A stretch of DNA of 64,000 nt, taken from contig NZ_QEKO01000001.1 of NCBI RefSeq assembly GCF_003096595.1, forward strand, positions 310,001 to 374,000, written 5' to 3'. Below the pieces are notes generated by a model. That model had not been told where the DNA came from. It was given only the letters and a program-made list of their open reading frames with translations, and made no database searches. The stretch comes from Pusillimonas noertemannii. Lineage in GTDB: Bacteria; Pseudomonadota; Gammaproteobacteria; Burkholderiales; Burkholderiaceae_B. The position numbers and the translations under genes were made by a program. Positions 1 through 8,583 of the stretch are shown here, one piece after another. The first letter of the stretch is position 1. Every line of letters begins with the position of its first letter.

Positions 1-503
1 ACAAAGCGGTGGCCCTGGTCGCGCAGCGCGGCCAGGGTGCGGTCGTAGTGCCCCTTGCCGTAGCCGACGCGGTCGCCCTGGCGGGTGAAGCCCAGGGTGG
101 GCACCAGGATGATGTCGGGCGCCGGCGCCTGGGGGCCTTGCGGTTCTTCAATGCCGAAGGCGCCCTTGACCATGGGCGTATCGGGTGTCCATAGCCGGAA
201 CTGCAGCGGCGCGTCGTCGCCGGTTACCACGGGCAGTGAAACGGTGATGCCTTCTTCTTCGACCAGTTGGGAAAGCAGGGGACGCAGATCGGGCTCTTGC
301 TCAAGCGACCAGAAGGCCGCGATATGCTTGGGAACGGGCTTGCCGGCCTCGGCCAGCTCGGCGCGCGAAGTGGCCAGCCAGGTAAACAGGCGGCCGCGCA
401 TCAGCAGGGCGCCGCGCCGCGTGTCCGTGGGGTTCTGCGCCGCCCGAAGCTGTTTCAGTTTCGTCCGCAAGGCGGCGGATTTATTCTCTATACTGTTGCT
501 CAT
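1..503 (-). CDS. 5-formyltetrahydrofolate cyclo-ligase, 3' end outside window
   Basis: This enzyme converts 5-formyl-THF to 5,10-methenyl-THF with ATP in cytoplasmic folate salvage. Translating the minus strand from the ATG at 503 gives MSNSIENKSAALRTKLKQLR and, near the cut end, the family signature GYGKGHYDR, which holds the ATP/Mg-binding lysine and aspartate. About 167 residues are visible of a usual 185-200, so only the C-terminal tail is missing off the left edge. The gene is divergent from slt with 27 bp between the start codons, so the two probably share a promoter region. The identification rests on the signature and on length and is firm. Confidence 0.9.
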   Translation of the reverse strand, partial: MSNSIENKSAALRTKLKQLRAAQNPTDTRRGALLMRGRLFTWLATSRAELAEAGKPVPKHIAAFWSLEQEPDLRPLLSQLVEEEGITVSLPVVTGDDAPLQFRLWTPDTPMVKGAFGIEEPQGPQAPAPDIILVPTLGFTRQGDRVGYGKGHYDRTLAALRDQGHRF

Positions 504-530
504 GACGGTTTCTGGCGGAGTTCGGCAAGT

Positions 531-2672
531 ATGTTGGTAAAGGGTCAACGGTATCAGAAATCCCGGAACATTTCCGGCATGCGCGGGCTGCCCGCCCTGG
601 GCGCGTGGCTGGCCTTGTTCGGCGGGCTTACGGGTTGTGCGGGCGCCGAGGCGCCCGCCGCTTCGGCAGCCCAATCCCCTGTGCTTGCACAGGCGGCGGT
701 AACGCCCGCGCCCCAGTTGTCGCCGTCCGCCGCGGCGGCTGCCCCGGGCGCAGCCTCGGGCACTGTCAGCATGGCGCCTTCCGCGCCGAGGGTTCCGCCG
801 CAAATCGCCGAGCAGGCGCTGGTAGACGCCCGCGAAGCCATGCAAAAAAAGCAGTGGTCGCGGCTTGACGATCTGATACCCACCGCCAGCGCCACGCCGC
901 TGGTCGGCTCGTACGCGCAATACTGGGCCTTGCGCCAGCGCGTCAACAACCCCACGCTGCCCATTCCCCAGGCCGAGCTTCAGCAGTTCATGGCCACCAA
1001 CTCTGACGATTATCTTGCCGACCGCATCAAGGCCGACTGGATCGTGGCCGCGGCGCGCGCCGGCGATTACGCCACGGTGAACCAGCTGGGGCCGGTCGTG
1101 AACAGCAACGCCTCGGTCGACTGCTCCCGCCTCATGGCCCAGCACCTTACCGGCCAGGCCGTAACCGAGCGGCAGGCCATCGAGGCCTTCGAGCCGGTAA
1201 GCGCCTGCTGGAGCATGCTCGACCAGCTTGTAGAGCACAAGGTGGTGGGCTGGGGCGCCCTGCAGTTCGAGCTGCGCGCCATTCTTGAAACCAGCAAAAC
1301 GGGCAATGCCCAGCGCATGGCCGCCCTGATGTTCGACGGCGCGCACATGCGCTCGTATGCCGCGCTGATGAAAGACCCGCGCAAATGGCTGGGCACGCAA
1401 AAGGCGCCCGCCACGCGCGAGCAGCGCGAGCTCGTCACGCTGGCGCTGTCGCGTCTGGCGCGCGGCAAAGACCGCGTCGAGGCCGAATCCTATATTGAAA
1501 AGAACTGGGCCACCAAGGTGGCTCGGCAAGACATGCAATGGGTGTGGGGGCAGTTTGGCCTGATCGCCGCCCTGAATGTCGAAGCGCAGGCAGTGCGCTG
1601 GTACCGCCGTTCGGGCTCGGCACCCATGACCGACTACAACCACGCCTGGGAGGTCCGCTCTGAACTCAGGCAAACCCCCATCAACTGGAAGGAAGTCGAC
1701 CGCGCCATACTCAAGATGACGGCCGAGCAGCAGGCCGAGCCCGTGTGGGTGTACTGGCGCGGGCGGGCCATGGCCGGGCAGGGCGACAGCGGCACCGCCC
1801 GCAAGTTCTACGCCTCGCTGCGCAACGAGCTCAGCTTCTACGGCCAGCTGGCGGTCGAAGAGCTGGGCGAGCCGTTAAGCCTGCCCCCCGCGCCCGTGCC
1901 CGTTACCCAGGCCGAATTCGACCAGGCCCAGGCCAACCCCGACCTGCAGCGCGCCATCAAGCTGTTCCGCCTGGGCTGGCGCCCCGAAGCAGTGCCCGAA
2001 TGGAACTTCGCCTTGCGTGGCATGAACGACCGCCAGTTGCGCGCCGCGGCCGAGCTGGCGCGCTACGAGCAGATCTACGACCGCGTGGTGAACACCTCTT
2101 TGCGCACCAAAGACGAAATCGACTTTTCCCAGCGCTTCGTGGCGCCGTTCGAGGGCCGCGTTACCGAAAAGGCCCGCCTGATCGACCTTGACCCGGCCTG
2201 GGTGTACGGCCTTATCCGGCAAGAGTCGCGCTTTATCACCGACGCCCGCTCGCACGTGGGGGCGTCGGGCCTGATGCAGCTCATGCCCGCCACGGCGCGC
2301 TGGGTCGCCAAGAAAATCGGCATGACCGACTTCACCCCCTCTTCGGTCAACGACTTCGACACCAACACCATATTGGGCACCAGCTATCTCGATATGGTGC
2401 TGCAGAAGCTCGATGGCTCGCAGTTGCTGGCCACGGCCGGGTACAACGCGGGTCCGGGGCGGCCGGTGCAATGGCGCTCCAAGCTTACCGGCACGGTCGA
2501 GGGCGCCGTGTTCGCCGAAACCATACCGTTTACCGAAACTCGCCTGTACGTGAAGCACGTCATGTCCAACGCGGTCTACTACTCCATGATGTTCACCGGG
2601 CAATCGCAATCGCTCAAGCAGCGCCTGGGCACGGTTTCGCCGCAGGCGGCGCGTCAGGTGGCGCTGCCCTGA
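531..2672 (+). CDS. slt: Soluble-type lytic murein transglycosylase (Slt70 family), predicted lipoprotein
   Basis: This protein cleaves the MurNAc-GlcNAc bond of peptidoglycan to leave 1,6-anhydro ends. A signal sequence ends in an LTGC lipobox near residue 36, so the protein is probably a lipoprotein. The long alpha-helical U/L region fills the middle. The C-terminal SLT domain carries the catalytic glutamate in LIRQESRF and the typical [10 protein letters not shown] and AGYNAGPGR motifs. The ATG at 531 is preceded by GGAG at a good distance. The ATG at 579 would give a shorter signal peptide and cannot be excluded; the open frame extends further upstream but without family similarity. The next gene, cca, starts 18 bp after the stop, suggesting cotranscription. 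Confidence 0.92.
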   Translation: MLVKGQRYQKSRNISGMRGLPALGAWLALFGGLTGCAGAEAPAASAAQSPVLAQAAVTPAPQLSPSAAAAAPGAASGTVSMAPSAPRVPPQIAEQALVDAREAMQKKQWSRLDDLIPTASATPLVGSYAQYWALRQRVNNPTLPIPQAELQQFMATNSDDYLADRIKADWIVAAARAGDYATVNQLGPVVNSNASVDCSRLMAQHLTGQAVTERQAIEAFEPVSACWSMLDQLVEHKVVGWGALQFELRAILETSKTGNAQRMAALMFDGAHMRSYAALMKDPRKWLGTQKAPATREQRELVTLALSRLARGKDRVEAESYIEKNWATKVARQDMQWVWGQFGLIAALNVEAQAVRWYRRSGSAPMTDYNHAWEVRSELRQTPINWKEVDRAILKMTAEQQAEPVWVYWRGRAMAGQGDSGTARKFYASLRNELSFYGQLAVEELGEPLSLPPAPVPVTQAEFDQAQANPDLQRAIKLFRLGWRPEAVPEWNFALRGMNDRQLRAAAELARYEQIYDRVVNTSLRTKDEIDFSQRFVAPFEGRVTEKARLIDLDPAWVYGLIRQESRFITDARSHVGASGLMQLMPATARWVAKKIGMTDFTPSSVNDFDTNTILGTSYLDMVLQKLDGSQLLATAGYNAGPGRPVQWRSKLTGTVEGAVFAETIPFTETRLYVKHVMSNAVYYSMMFTGQSQSLKQRLGTVSPQAARQVALP

Positions 2673-2689
2673 CGGCGGCGCTTGTGCGT

Positions 2690-3838
2690 ATGGATCCGGC
2701 CATACAGGGGCTGAAGGTCTACGTGGTGGGCGGCGCCGTGCGCGACGAACTGCTGGGCCAGCCCGCAGGTGATCGCGACTGGGTGGTGGTGGGCAGCACG
2801 CCCGAAGAAATGGCCGCCCGGGGCTTCTTGCCGGTGGGCGGTGATTTCCCCGTGTTCCTGCACCCGGTCAGCAAAGAAGAATACGCCCTGGCGCGCACCG
2901 AGCGTAAATCGGGCCGGGGCTACAAGGGCTTTACCTTTCATACCGGCCCCGACGTTACCCTTGAAGACGACCTGCGCCGCCGCGATCTTACTGTCAACGC
3001 CATTGCCCGGGCGCCCGACGGCAGCCTGGTCGACCCCTGGAGCGGCCGCCGCGACATCGAGCAAAAGGTGCTGCGCCACGTGGGCGAGGCGTTTGCCGAA
3101 GACCCGGTGCGCCTGCTGCGGCTGGCCCGCTTTGCGGCGCGCTTCGGCGCGTTTTCCATAGCCCCTGAAACCATGGCGCTGTGCCGCCGCCTTGTCGATG
3201 AAGGCGAGGTCGACGCCCTGGTGCCCGAGCGTGTCTGGCGCGAAGTGGCCAAGGGCCTGCAAACCGGCAGCCCCGCCCGCATGTTCCAGGTATTGCAGCA
3301 GGCGGGCGCGCTGCAGCGCGTAATGCCCGGCCTGGTGTTCGATGAAGAAATCGCTGGCCAGCTGCAGTGCGCCGTCGACGCCGGCTTGACACTGCCGCAG
3401 CGCTTCGCCCTGCTGTGCCGCAAGTCGCCCGACCCCGAGCACATCGGCCGCCACGTGCGCGCACCCAGCGAGTGCATAGACTACGCCCGGCTGCTGCCGG
3501 CGTTGGTCGAGGCCTTGCAGGAGCTGGCTGAACATGGCGATTCAGCACGCGCGCCGCGCTCTGAGGGCGAAGCGCCTTCGCCGGACGCGACGCATGGGGG
3601 CGTAGAAGCCTGGCTCGACCTGATCGAACGCAACGACGGCCTGCGCAAGCCGCAGCGCTTTGTGAACTTGCTGCAGGCGGCGCAGTGCGTGGCCCGGCAT
3701 GTAGACATCCCCGCCTGGCGCCGGCGCCTGGACGCCGTGCGCGCCATCGATGCCGGCGCCGTGGCCAAGGAGGCAGGCGGCAAGCCCGAGAAGATCAAGG
3801 CCGCGCTAAGGCAGGTGCGGCTGGATGCCTTGAGCTGA
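2690..3838 (+). CDS. cca: CCA tRNA nucleotidyltransferase, form without HD domain
   Basis: This protein adds or repairs the 3' CCA of tRNAs using CTP and ATP. The class II nucleotidyltransferase head is visible: [15 protein letters not shown], then the metal-binding DRDW, the [10 protein letters not shown] motif and [16 protein letters not shown]. At 382 residues it is somewhat shorter than E. coli Cca (about 412). I see no His-Asp metal-binding motif of the phosphohydrolase domain in the C-terminal half, so this is probably a pure nucleotidyltransferase. The ATG at 2690 opens the conserved domain; a GTG two codons upstream is possible. It follows slt closely. Confidence 0.9.
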   Translation: MDPAIQGLKVYVVGGAVRDELLGQPAGDRDWVVVGSTPEEMAARGFLPVGGDFPVFLHPVSKEEYALARTERKSGRGYKGFTFHTGPDVTLEDDLRRRDLTVNAIARAPDGSLVDPWSGRRDIEQKVLRHVGEAFAEDPVRLLRLARFAARFGAFSIAPETMALCRRLVDEGEVDALVPERVWREVAKGLQTGSPARMFQVLQQAGALQRVMPGLVFDEEIAGQLQCAVDAGLTLPQRFALLCRKSPDPEHIGRHVRAPSECIDYARLLPALVEALQELAEHGDSARAPRSEGEAPSPDATHGGVEAWLDLIERNDGLRKPQRFVNLLQAAQCVARHVDIPAWRRRLDAVRAIDAGAVAKEAGGKPEKIKAALRQVRLDALS

Positions 3839-3993
3839 AGACACCAGGCGCAGCGCATGGGCTTGCGAGCCTTTTTCGGCCCCGGCTTATCGGCGCAGCG
3901 CCCGGGCTTGCAAAAAGAGCCAAGCTGGGCTTAGATGCCTATCTATGCTTCCAACCATAATTCATAACGTTCATAACGCCCAAGGAGACAGCC

Positions 3994-4389
3994 GTGGCAC
4001 GAAAACTCATCAATCCTTCCCAGCTGCACCCGGCGCCGGGCTTCAGCCACATTACTGTGGCCGAGCCAGGCACCATGGCCTATATTGCCGGGCAGGTTGC
4101 GCTGGCCCCTGATTTCTCGGTGGTTGGCGGCGACGACCTGGGGGCGCAAACCCAGGCGGCCATGCGCAATGTCGAGCTGGCGCTGAAGGCTGTGAATGCT
4201 TCGTGGGAAGACGTTGTCCGCCGCACCATCTATACGCTTCATCCCACCGAGTACGAGGTGATTACGGCAGCGATCGAAGAGGTTCAGCAAAGCACAGAGC
4301 ATCCGGCCCAGACCATTATCGGCGTAACGGGCCTGGCGGTGCCGGGGTTGCTGATTGAAATCGAAGTGACTGTTCGGCTGCCTGGCTAA
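3994..4389 (+). CDS. RidA/YjgF/UK114 family protein lacking the deaminase arginine
   Basis: This is a small 131-residue cytoplasmic trimer-forming fold. True RidA enzymes hydrolyse reactive imines and enamines such as 2-aminoacrylate. The family pattern is clear: YIAGQVALAPDF, then AAMRNVELALKAVNASWEDVV and the C-terminal GLAVPGLLIEIEVTV. At the position of E. coli RidA Arg105 (the PARS motif) this protein has PAQT, so the carboxylate-binding arginine is missing. It therefore probably belongs to a non-archetypal Rid subgroup with unknown activity. AAGGAGACA sits just before the ATG. It is followed by an apparently empty stretch. Confidence 0.85.
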   Translation: MARKLINPSQLHPAPGFSHITVAEPGTMAYIAGQVALAPDFSVVGGDDLGAQTQAAMRNVELALKAVNASWEDVVRRTIYTLHPTEYEVITAAIEEVQQSTEHPAQTIIGVTGLAVPGLLIEIEVTVRLPG

Positions 4390-4558
4390 GTGGTGGTGGG
4401 CGCTACGCCATAGCCGCTATTCCAGTACGCGGACACGCCTCTGAACCGGGAAGAAGCGCACAAGATAGCGTTCATGCCTTTAGTTGAGACCGGGCCCGTT
4501 CCTGGGCCGATCTTCTCGGCACTGACCGAGAAGCATCGCTAGCCGGCAAAGCTGCCCT

Positions 4559-4924
4559 TTAAAACCGGGAGCCCGATTGCATGTTTTCCAGCAGATCCGC
4601 GACGTCGTTCTTCAGCCTGTCGAGCAGAAGATCGGAAAGCGTGCCCTCCCGCTCCAGCGAAAGCAGCCAGGCAGGTAGCCCGCGTGGCTGCCCGCACGTG
4701 TAGTCGTTGATCGCCGCGCTCAAGGGAGCCAGCCCCTCGTTTTGATATTTGTCGGCCAGGTAATCGAGCAAGTCCAGTTCCAGCACGCTGCTGTTCATGG
4801 TGAACATGCCGCCGCCGCAGCACCGGCACGACATGCCGTGCCACATGTTCTTGCCTGCGGTGCTCCATAGCCGTTGAATGCGTTTGTCAAGCTCGGTGGA
4901 GCGGGGTTCGTGCCGGTCTGCCAT
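4559..4924 (-). CDS. Hypothetical cysteine-containing small protein
   Basis: I do not recognise this 121-residue protein. It contains a compact cysteine/glycine cluster, CRCCGGG, near residue 35, followed by an acidic and leucine-rich segment (LELDLLDYLADKY) and a further cysteine in YTCGQP. The cluster could bind a metal, but the spacing matches no family I can name. The start at 4924 is chosen because GAGGAAG lies seven bases upstream; an in-frame ATG at 4939 lies inside that ribosome-binding region. No signal peptide or membrane segment is visible. It is downstream of, and co-directional with, the IclR gene. Confidence 0.55.
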   Translation of the reverse strand: MADRHEPRSTELDKRIQRLWSTAGKNMWHGMSCRCCGGGMFTMNSSVLELDLLDYLADKYQNEGLAPLSAAINDYTCGQPRGLPAWLLSLEREGTLSDLLLDRLKNDVADLLENMQSGSRF

Positions 4925-4982
4925 GTTCGTCTTCCTCATGCCCGTCCTGGCACGCTACGGCGGGCCGATCCAACCCTGGCGC

Positions 4983-5822
4983 CTATGGAGGATTCGTGCC
5001 TGGCGCCGGGGCGTCCATGTCCAGGCCGCACTCTCTTTGGAGCATGTTGCGTGCCGCTACCAATTGGCCAGCCACCTGCTCTTTGCGCTTGTCGCCGGCC
5101 TTGCCGGGCGGCAGGACAGCGGTTATCACGCATAATGGGTCGCTCGGCTTGCGCAGAACTGCCATCACGCCCACCGTGCCGGGCAGCACGGCGTCCCGGG
5201 TCCAGTAGATCTCGTTGGCGCGTATGTCGGCGCACACTTGCGCGAGGCTGGCCTCGGAGGGGAAAGTCAACCCGTCCGCCTTGGCCGCAGTTCGCTCTTT
5301 GCGCAGCAGCGCGGCGGTGCGCGCCGCCGGCAAATGAGCCAGGAAGACGCGTCCCGTGCCCGAGTGCACCAGCGGCAGCGCGGCACCCACCCTGGGGACG
5401 GCGGGGGGCGGTGGCGAGCCGAGCTCCAGGCGTACCAGCGTCGGGCCGATGTCTGTCCAGATGTATAGCGCCACGGTGCTGTGTGTGGTGGCCGTGATGG
5501 CGCCCACCACTTCCTGGGCGCTGCTCATGGCATCGTGGCGGTTCAGAGCGGACAGGCCGATGCGCAATGCTGTAGCGCCCAGGTCGTACATGCCGGTGAT
5601 GACAGATTGCTTGACCATGCCGTAACGGGTCAGTGTGACCAGGTAGCGGTGCAGCTTGCTTGGAATCAGGCCTGTCTTGCGGGACAGCTCGCTGAGCCCG
5701 ATGGCCGAGCCTTCCTGGGCGATGATGTCGAGCACTTCCATCGCGGTCTCGACGGTTTGTATGCCGACGGGCTCCCCCTTCTTGCGTTTGGGCCGCCCGC
5801 GTGCGATTGCAGAACTGATCAT
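4983..5822 (-). CDS. IclR family transcriptional regulator
   Basis: This is a 279-residue regulator. The N-terminal winged helix-turn-helix includes LDIIAQEGSAIGLSELSRKTG and SKLHRYLVTLTRYGMV, and is followed by the IclR effector-binding domain. It is the last gene of a same-strand set with an FAH hydrolase, hydantoinase A/B and an MFS importer, and therefore probably controls them in response to their substrate. The twin palindromes upstream of the MFS gene (12215-12226 and 12329-12342) are the obvious candidate binding sites. The start at 5822 is preferred over 5855 because the domain begins soon after it; the initial RGRPKRKKG stretch is a basic DNA-contacting tail. Confidence 0.88.
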   Translation of the reverse strand: MISSAIARGRPKRKKGEPVGIQTVETAMEVLDIIAQEGSAIGLSELSRKTGLIPSKLHRYLVTLTRYGMVKQSVITGMYDLGATALRIGLSALNRHDAMSSAQEVVGAITATTHSTVALYIWTDIGPTLVRLELGSPPPPAVPRVGAALPLVHSGTGRVFLAHLPAARTAALLRKERTAAKADGLTFPSEASLAQVCADIRANEIYWTRDAVLPGTVGVMAVLRKPSDPLCVITAVLPPGKAGDKRKEQVAGQLVAARNMLQRECGLDMDAPAPGTNPP

Positions 5823-5906
5823 CTGTGAATATCCGGGTTGGAGGAATGGGCCCATTGTAATGGCGCGCCGCTTGTTTCATTTCACATGTACCCGGATCGA
5901 ATAGAG

Positions 5907-6815
5907 TCATGAGATGGTGTTGACCAGCTCGCCCAGATCCCCGATCTGGACGCGCACGACGTCGCCGGATTTCAGGAATTCCCCCGTCTCGGCGCCTGGG
6001 CCTGCAGGTGTGCCGGTCAGGATCACGTCGCCGGGATGCAGCGTCAAGCGGTTGGACAGATAGGCGATCTGTTCCGCGGCGGTGAAGATCATGTTGCCGG
6101 TGGACGAGTTCTGCCTGAGCGTGTTGTTGACCCACAGCCGAATGGGCAGGTCCTGCACGTCCGACACGTCGTCCATGGGCATCAGCCAGGGCCCCATGGG
6201 GCAGGAGCCGTCGAAACTCTTGTGGCCTATCCAGTCGTATCTGAAGGGTGAACTGATGTCTTGCTTTTCGCGCAACATGTAATCGCGTGCGGAGAGATCA
6301 TTGGCGTTGGCGACGGCGGCAATGCATTCCAGCGCGTTGTCCTGCGTCAGGCCCCTGCTGCGTACTCCAACCACGAGGGCCAGCTCGGCCTCCCAGTCCA
6401 GCTTGGTGGAATCCAGGCGGATTTTCTCGCCGGTTCCCACTACGCTGGCCGGGGACTTGATGAAGAACCAGGGTTTCTGGCCACTTGCCTGGGGGTTGGT
6501 GTCCAGCTTCACTCCCGTGGCTCGAGCCATGTTCTCGACGTGGTCCTTGTAGTTGGCGCCCACGCAGTAAATGACGGGAGGGCGGGGGATCGGTGCGGCG
6601 AGCCGTGCTTCGGCCAGTGGCAGGCCACCTGCGGGGCCGGTCTTGGCGAAGGCGGCCAGCTTGGGGCGAGCTTCGCGCCATTGTTCGAGCACGTCCATTG
6701 TCGACCGCATGGCAGGATCGTTCAGTGCCTGGGCAACGGGGAAAATGCGGTCGCCGACAAGTATGCCCGCGACGATGCCGTTTTCGGCGTGGTAGCTCAA
6801 TAGCTTGTATGTCAT
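5907..6815 (-). CDS. Fumarylacetoacetate hydrolase (FAH) family protein
   Basis: This is a 302-residue cytoplasmic hydrolase or decarboxylase of beta-diketo acids. The family core is seen in order: YCVGANYKDHVENMAR, FIKSPASVVG, then LDWEAELALVVG with the metal-binding glutamates, ANDLSARDYM, and the closing PGDVILTGTPAGPG. The start at 6815 has the ribosome binding site AGGAG nine bases upstream. It lies just after hyuB and before the IclR gene in one operon. Similar enzymes hydrolyse fumarylpyruvate or acylpyruvates. The exact substrate cannot be told from sequence. A paralogue is at 60950-61888. Confidence 0.88.
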   Translation of the reverse strand: MTYKLLSYHAENGIVAGILVGDRIFPVAQALNDPAMRSTMDVLEQWREARPKLAAFAKTGPAGGLPLAEARLAAPIPRPPVIYCVGANYKDHVENMARATGVKLDTNPQASGQKPWFFIKSPASVVGTGEKIRLDSTKLDWEAELALVVGVRSRGLTQDNALECIAAVANANDLSARDYMLREKQDISSPFRYDWIGHKSFDGSCPMGPWLMPMDDVSDVQDLPIRLWVNNTLRQNSSTGNMIFTAAEQIAYLSNRLTLHPGDVILTGTPAGPGAETGEFLKSGDVVRVQIGDLGELVNTIS

Positions 6816-6849
6816 GTCTCTGCTCCTGAGTGAGTTTATGTGCGGTGTC

Positions 6850-8583
6850 TCAGGCGTCGGCCAGGTTGATGTCGATCCGCTCGGCGGCGCCCGTTTTGGC
6901 GTCGATGGCGACACCATAGTCGCGTCGCGCGGCCTCTGGGCTTATGTAGCCTTCAGCCACGTCGAAGGCAACCTTTTCGACGGGCCGTTCGCGCGGGTCG
7001 CCGTATCCGCCGCCGCCTCCCGAGCGCAATGCCAGGGCATCGCCCTTTTTCAGGCGTTGGTGGGCGACCTTGGCGTTGGGCAGGTTGTCCTGCCATGTTC
7101 CGTCGACCCGGATACCGACGGAGTTGCCCGCGGCTTCCCGGCCGCCGTCCAGCCCCCAAGGCCGACAATGAGCACGTTCGATCGAGGTGTTGAAGGACAG
7201 GGGGGCCAGCGCTCGCACCACCAGTTCGGCGCCCAGTCCGCCTCGGTGGCGGCCGGCACCGCCGCTGTCCTGGCGCAGTGCGTATTTCTCGACCAGTATC
7301 GGATACTTGGCTTCGATCTGCTCGGAGGGGCTGTTGTGGGTATCGCCGTCATTGATGCAGACCGTCACCGAGACGCCGTCTTCGGTAGATTTGGCTCCCC
7401 AGCCGCCGCCGAGCGGCCCGATGCTGGCAATGAAGAAACGGCCGTCCTTGGGTGACAGGCCATGCAGGGTGGCCACGACGAGGTCAGCGTGGTGCCCGGC
7501 GATGACGTGGTCGGGCAGGGCGGGGGCCATCGCCTTGAAGATGGTGTCGATGACGGTCATGGGAAAGGTCATCCACCAGCGCATGGGCGCCGGCCGCGTG
7601 GCGCTGATGACGCTGCCTTCGGGCATGATCACTTTCAATGAACGGAAGCTGCCATCGTTGACTGGATACCATTGCGGTGTCGTCAGGCATTTATAGGCTA
7701 CCTGGGCGCAGGCGATACCGGTCGTGACGCCCGAGTTATAGAACCCCCCCACCTGTCTGCTGACGTCCGACAGGTCGATGGTGACCAGGCCCTGCTTCAC
7801 TTCTACGCGCACGCGTATGGGAATGGGCACGCCCTCGTTGACGCCGTCGTCGTCCATGTAGGACTCGGCTTCATAGGTGCCGTCGGGAATCTTGACCGCA
7901 GCCGCCCGCGCCGCTGCGTCGGTATGGTCCATGATGGTGTCGATGGCGGCCAGAACCTCGTTCTTGCCATAGCGTTCGACCAGCTCCAGGAAGCGCCGCT
8001 CGCCGGTCGTCACGGCCGTGATCTGGGCCCGCAGGTCTCCCATGGCCAGGTCGGGCAGCCTGACGTTGATTGCGATGATGTCCAGTAGATCCTGGTTGAC
8101 CACGCCGGCGCTCTGGTACTTGAGGATGGGTATCTGCAGGCCTTCGGAATAGATGTCGGTGGTGACATGGCCCATGGAGCCGCCGATGTCCAGCCAGTGC
8201 GCCATGCAGCAGGTAAACGCCACGAGTTCGCCCTGGTGGAAGATGGGCAGCGTGAACGTGACGTGGTTCAGGTGGCTGCCCGTGATGTAAGCATCGTTGG
8301 TGACGAGAATGTCGCCGGGATGGATATTCTCGATGCCGAAATGGCGGATCTTCGCCTTGATGGTCTCGGACATGCCGCGTATGAACATGGGCAGGCCCAG
8401 GCCTATGGACACGGTCTCTCCTTCGGCCGTGAAGAGGCCCACAGTGAAATCCAGGGCTTCGTAAATGATCATGTTGTAGGCCGTGCGCATGAGATTGGTC
8501 TTCATCTCTTCCGTGACGGCCAGCACCCCATTGCGCACCAGTTCGACGGTGATGGGGTCGACATTGCGCGTTTCCACGGTCAT
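6850..8583 (-). CDS. Hydantoinase B / 5-oxoprolinase family subunit
   Basis: This is the 577-residue B subunit of an ATP-dependent amidohydrolase or carboxylase-type complex (hydantoinase/oxoprolinase/acetone carboxylase superfamily). The N-terminus DPITVELVRNGVLAVTEEMK is typical, and the C-terminus shows AGRHRGGLG and GGGGGYGDP, conserved in HyuB proteins. Its start overlaps the hyuA stop by four bases (ATGA), indicating translational coupling. Together the A and B subunits would open a cyclic amide or lactam ring, or process a related substrate, before the FAH-family step. The substrate is not known. Confidence 0.88.
   Translation of the reverse strand: MTVETRNVDPITVELVRNGVLAVTEEMKTNLMRTAYNMIIYEALDFTVGLFTAEGETVSIGLGLPMFIRGMSETIKAKIRHFGIENIHPGDILVTNDAYITGSHLNHVTFTLPIFHQGELVAFTCCMAHWLDIGGSMGHVTTDIYSEGLQIPILKYQSAGVVNQDLLDIIAINVRLPDLAMGDLRAQITAVTTGERRFLELVERYGKNEVLAAIDTIMDHTDAAARAAAVKIPDGTYEAESYMDDDGVNEGVPIPIRVRVEVKQGLVTIDLSDVSRQVGGFYNSGVTTGIACAQVAYKCLTTPQWYPVNDGSFRSLKVIMPEGSVISATRPAPMRWWMTFPMTVIDTIFKAMAPALPDHVIAGHHADLVVATLHGLSPKDGRFFIASIGPLGGGWGAKSTEDGVSVTVCINDGDTHNSPSEQIEAKYPILVEKYALRQDSGGAGRHRGGLGAELVVRALAPLSFNTSIERAHCRPWGLDGGREAAGNSVGIRVDGTWQDNLPNAKVAHQRLKKGDALALRSGGGGGYGDPRERPVEKVAFDVAEGYISPEAARRDYGVAIDAKTGAAERIDINLADA

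Noticed and set aside
4426-4542. Short open stretch ending EKHR, possibly the 3' remnant of a gene
   Set aside because: It begins just after an in-frame stop, has no start codon or family match, and 38 codons may be open by chance in GC-rich DNA.
5831-5897. Inverted repeat ATCCGGGT/ACCCGGAT between the IclR and FAH genes
   Set aside because: Arms of eight bases 51 bp apart lie partly in the IclR leader; this is weak evidence for a real site compared with the twin palindromes at 12.2-12.3 kb.
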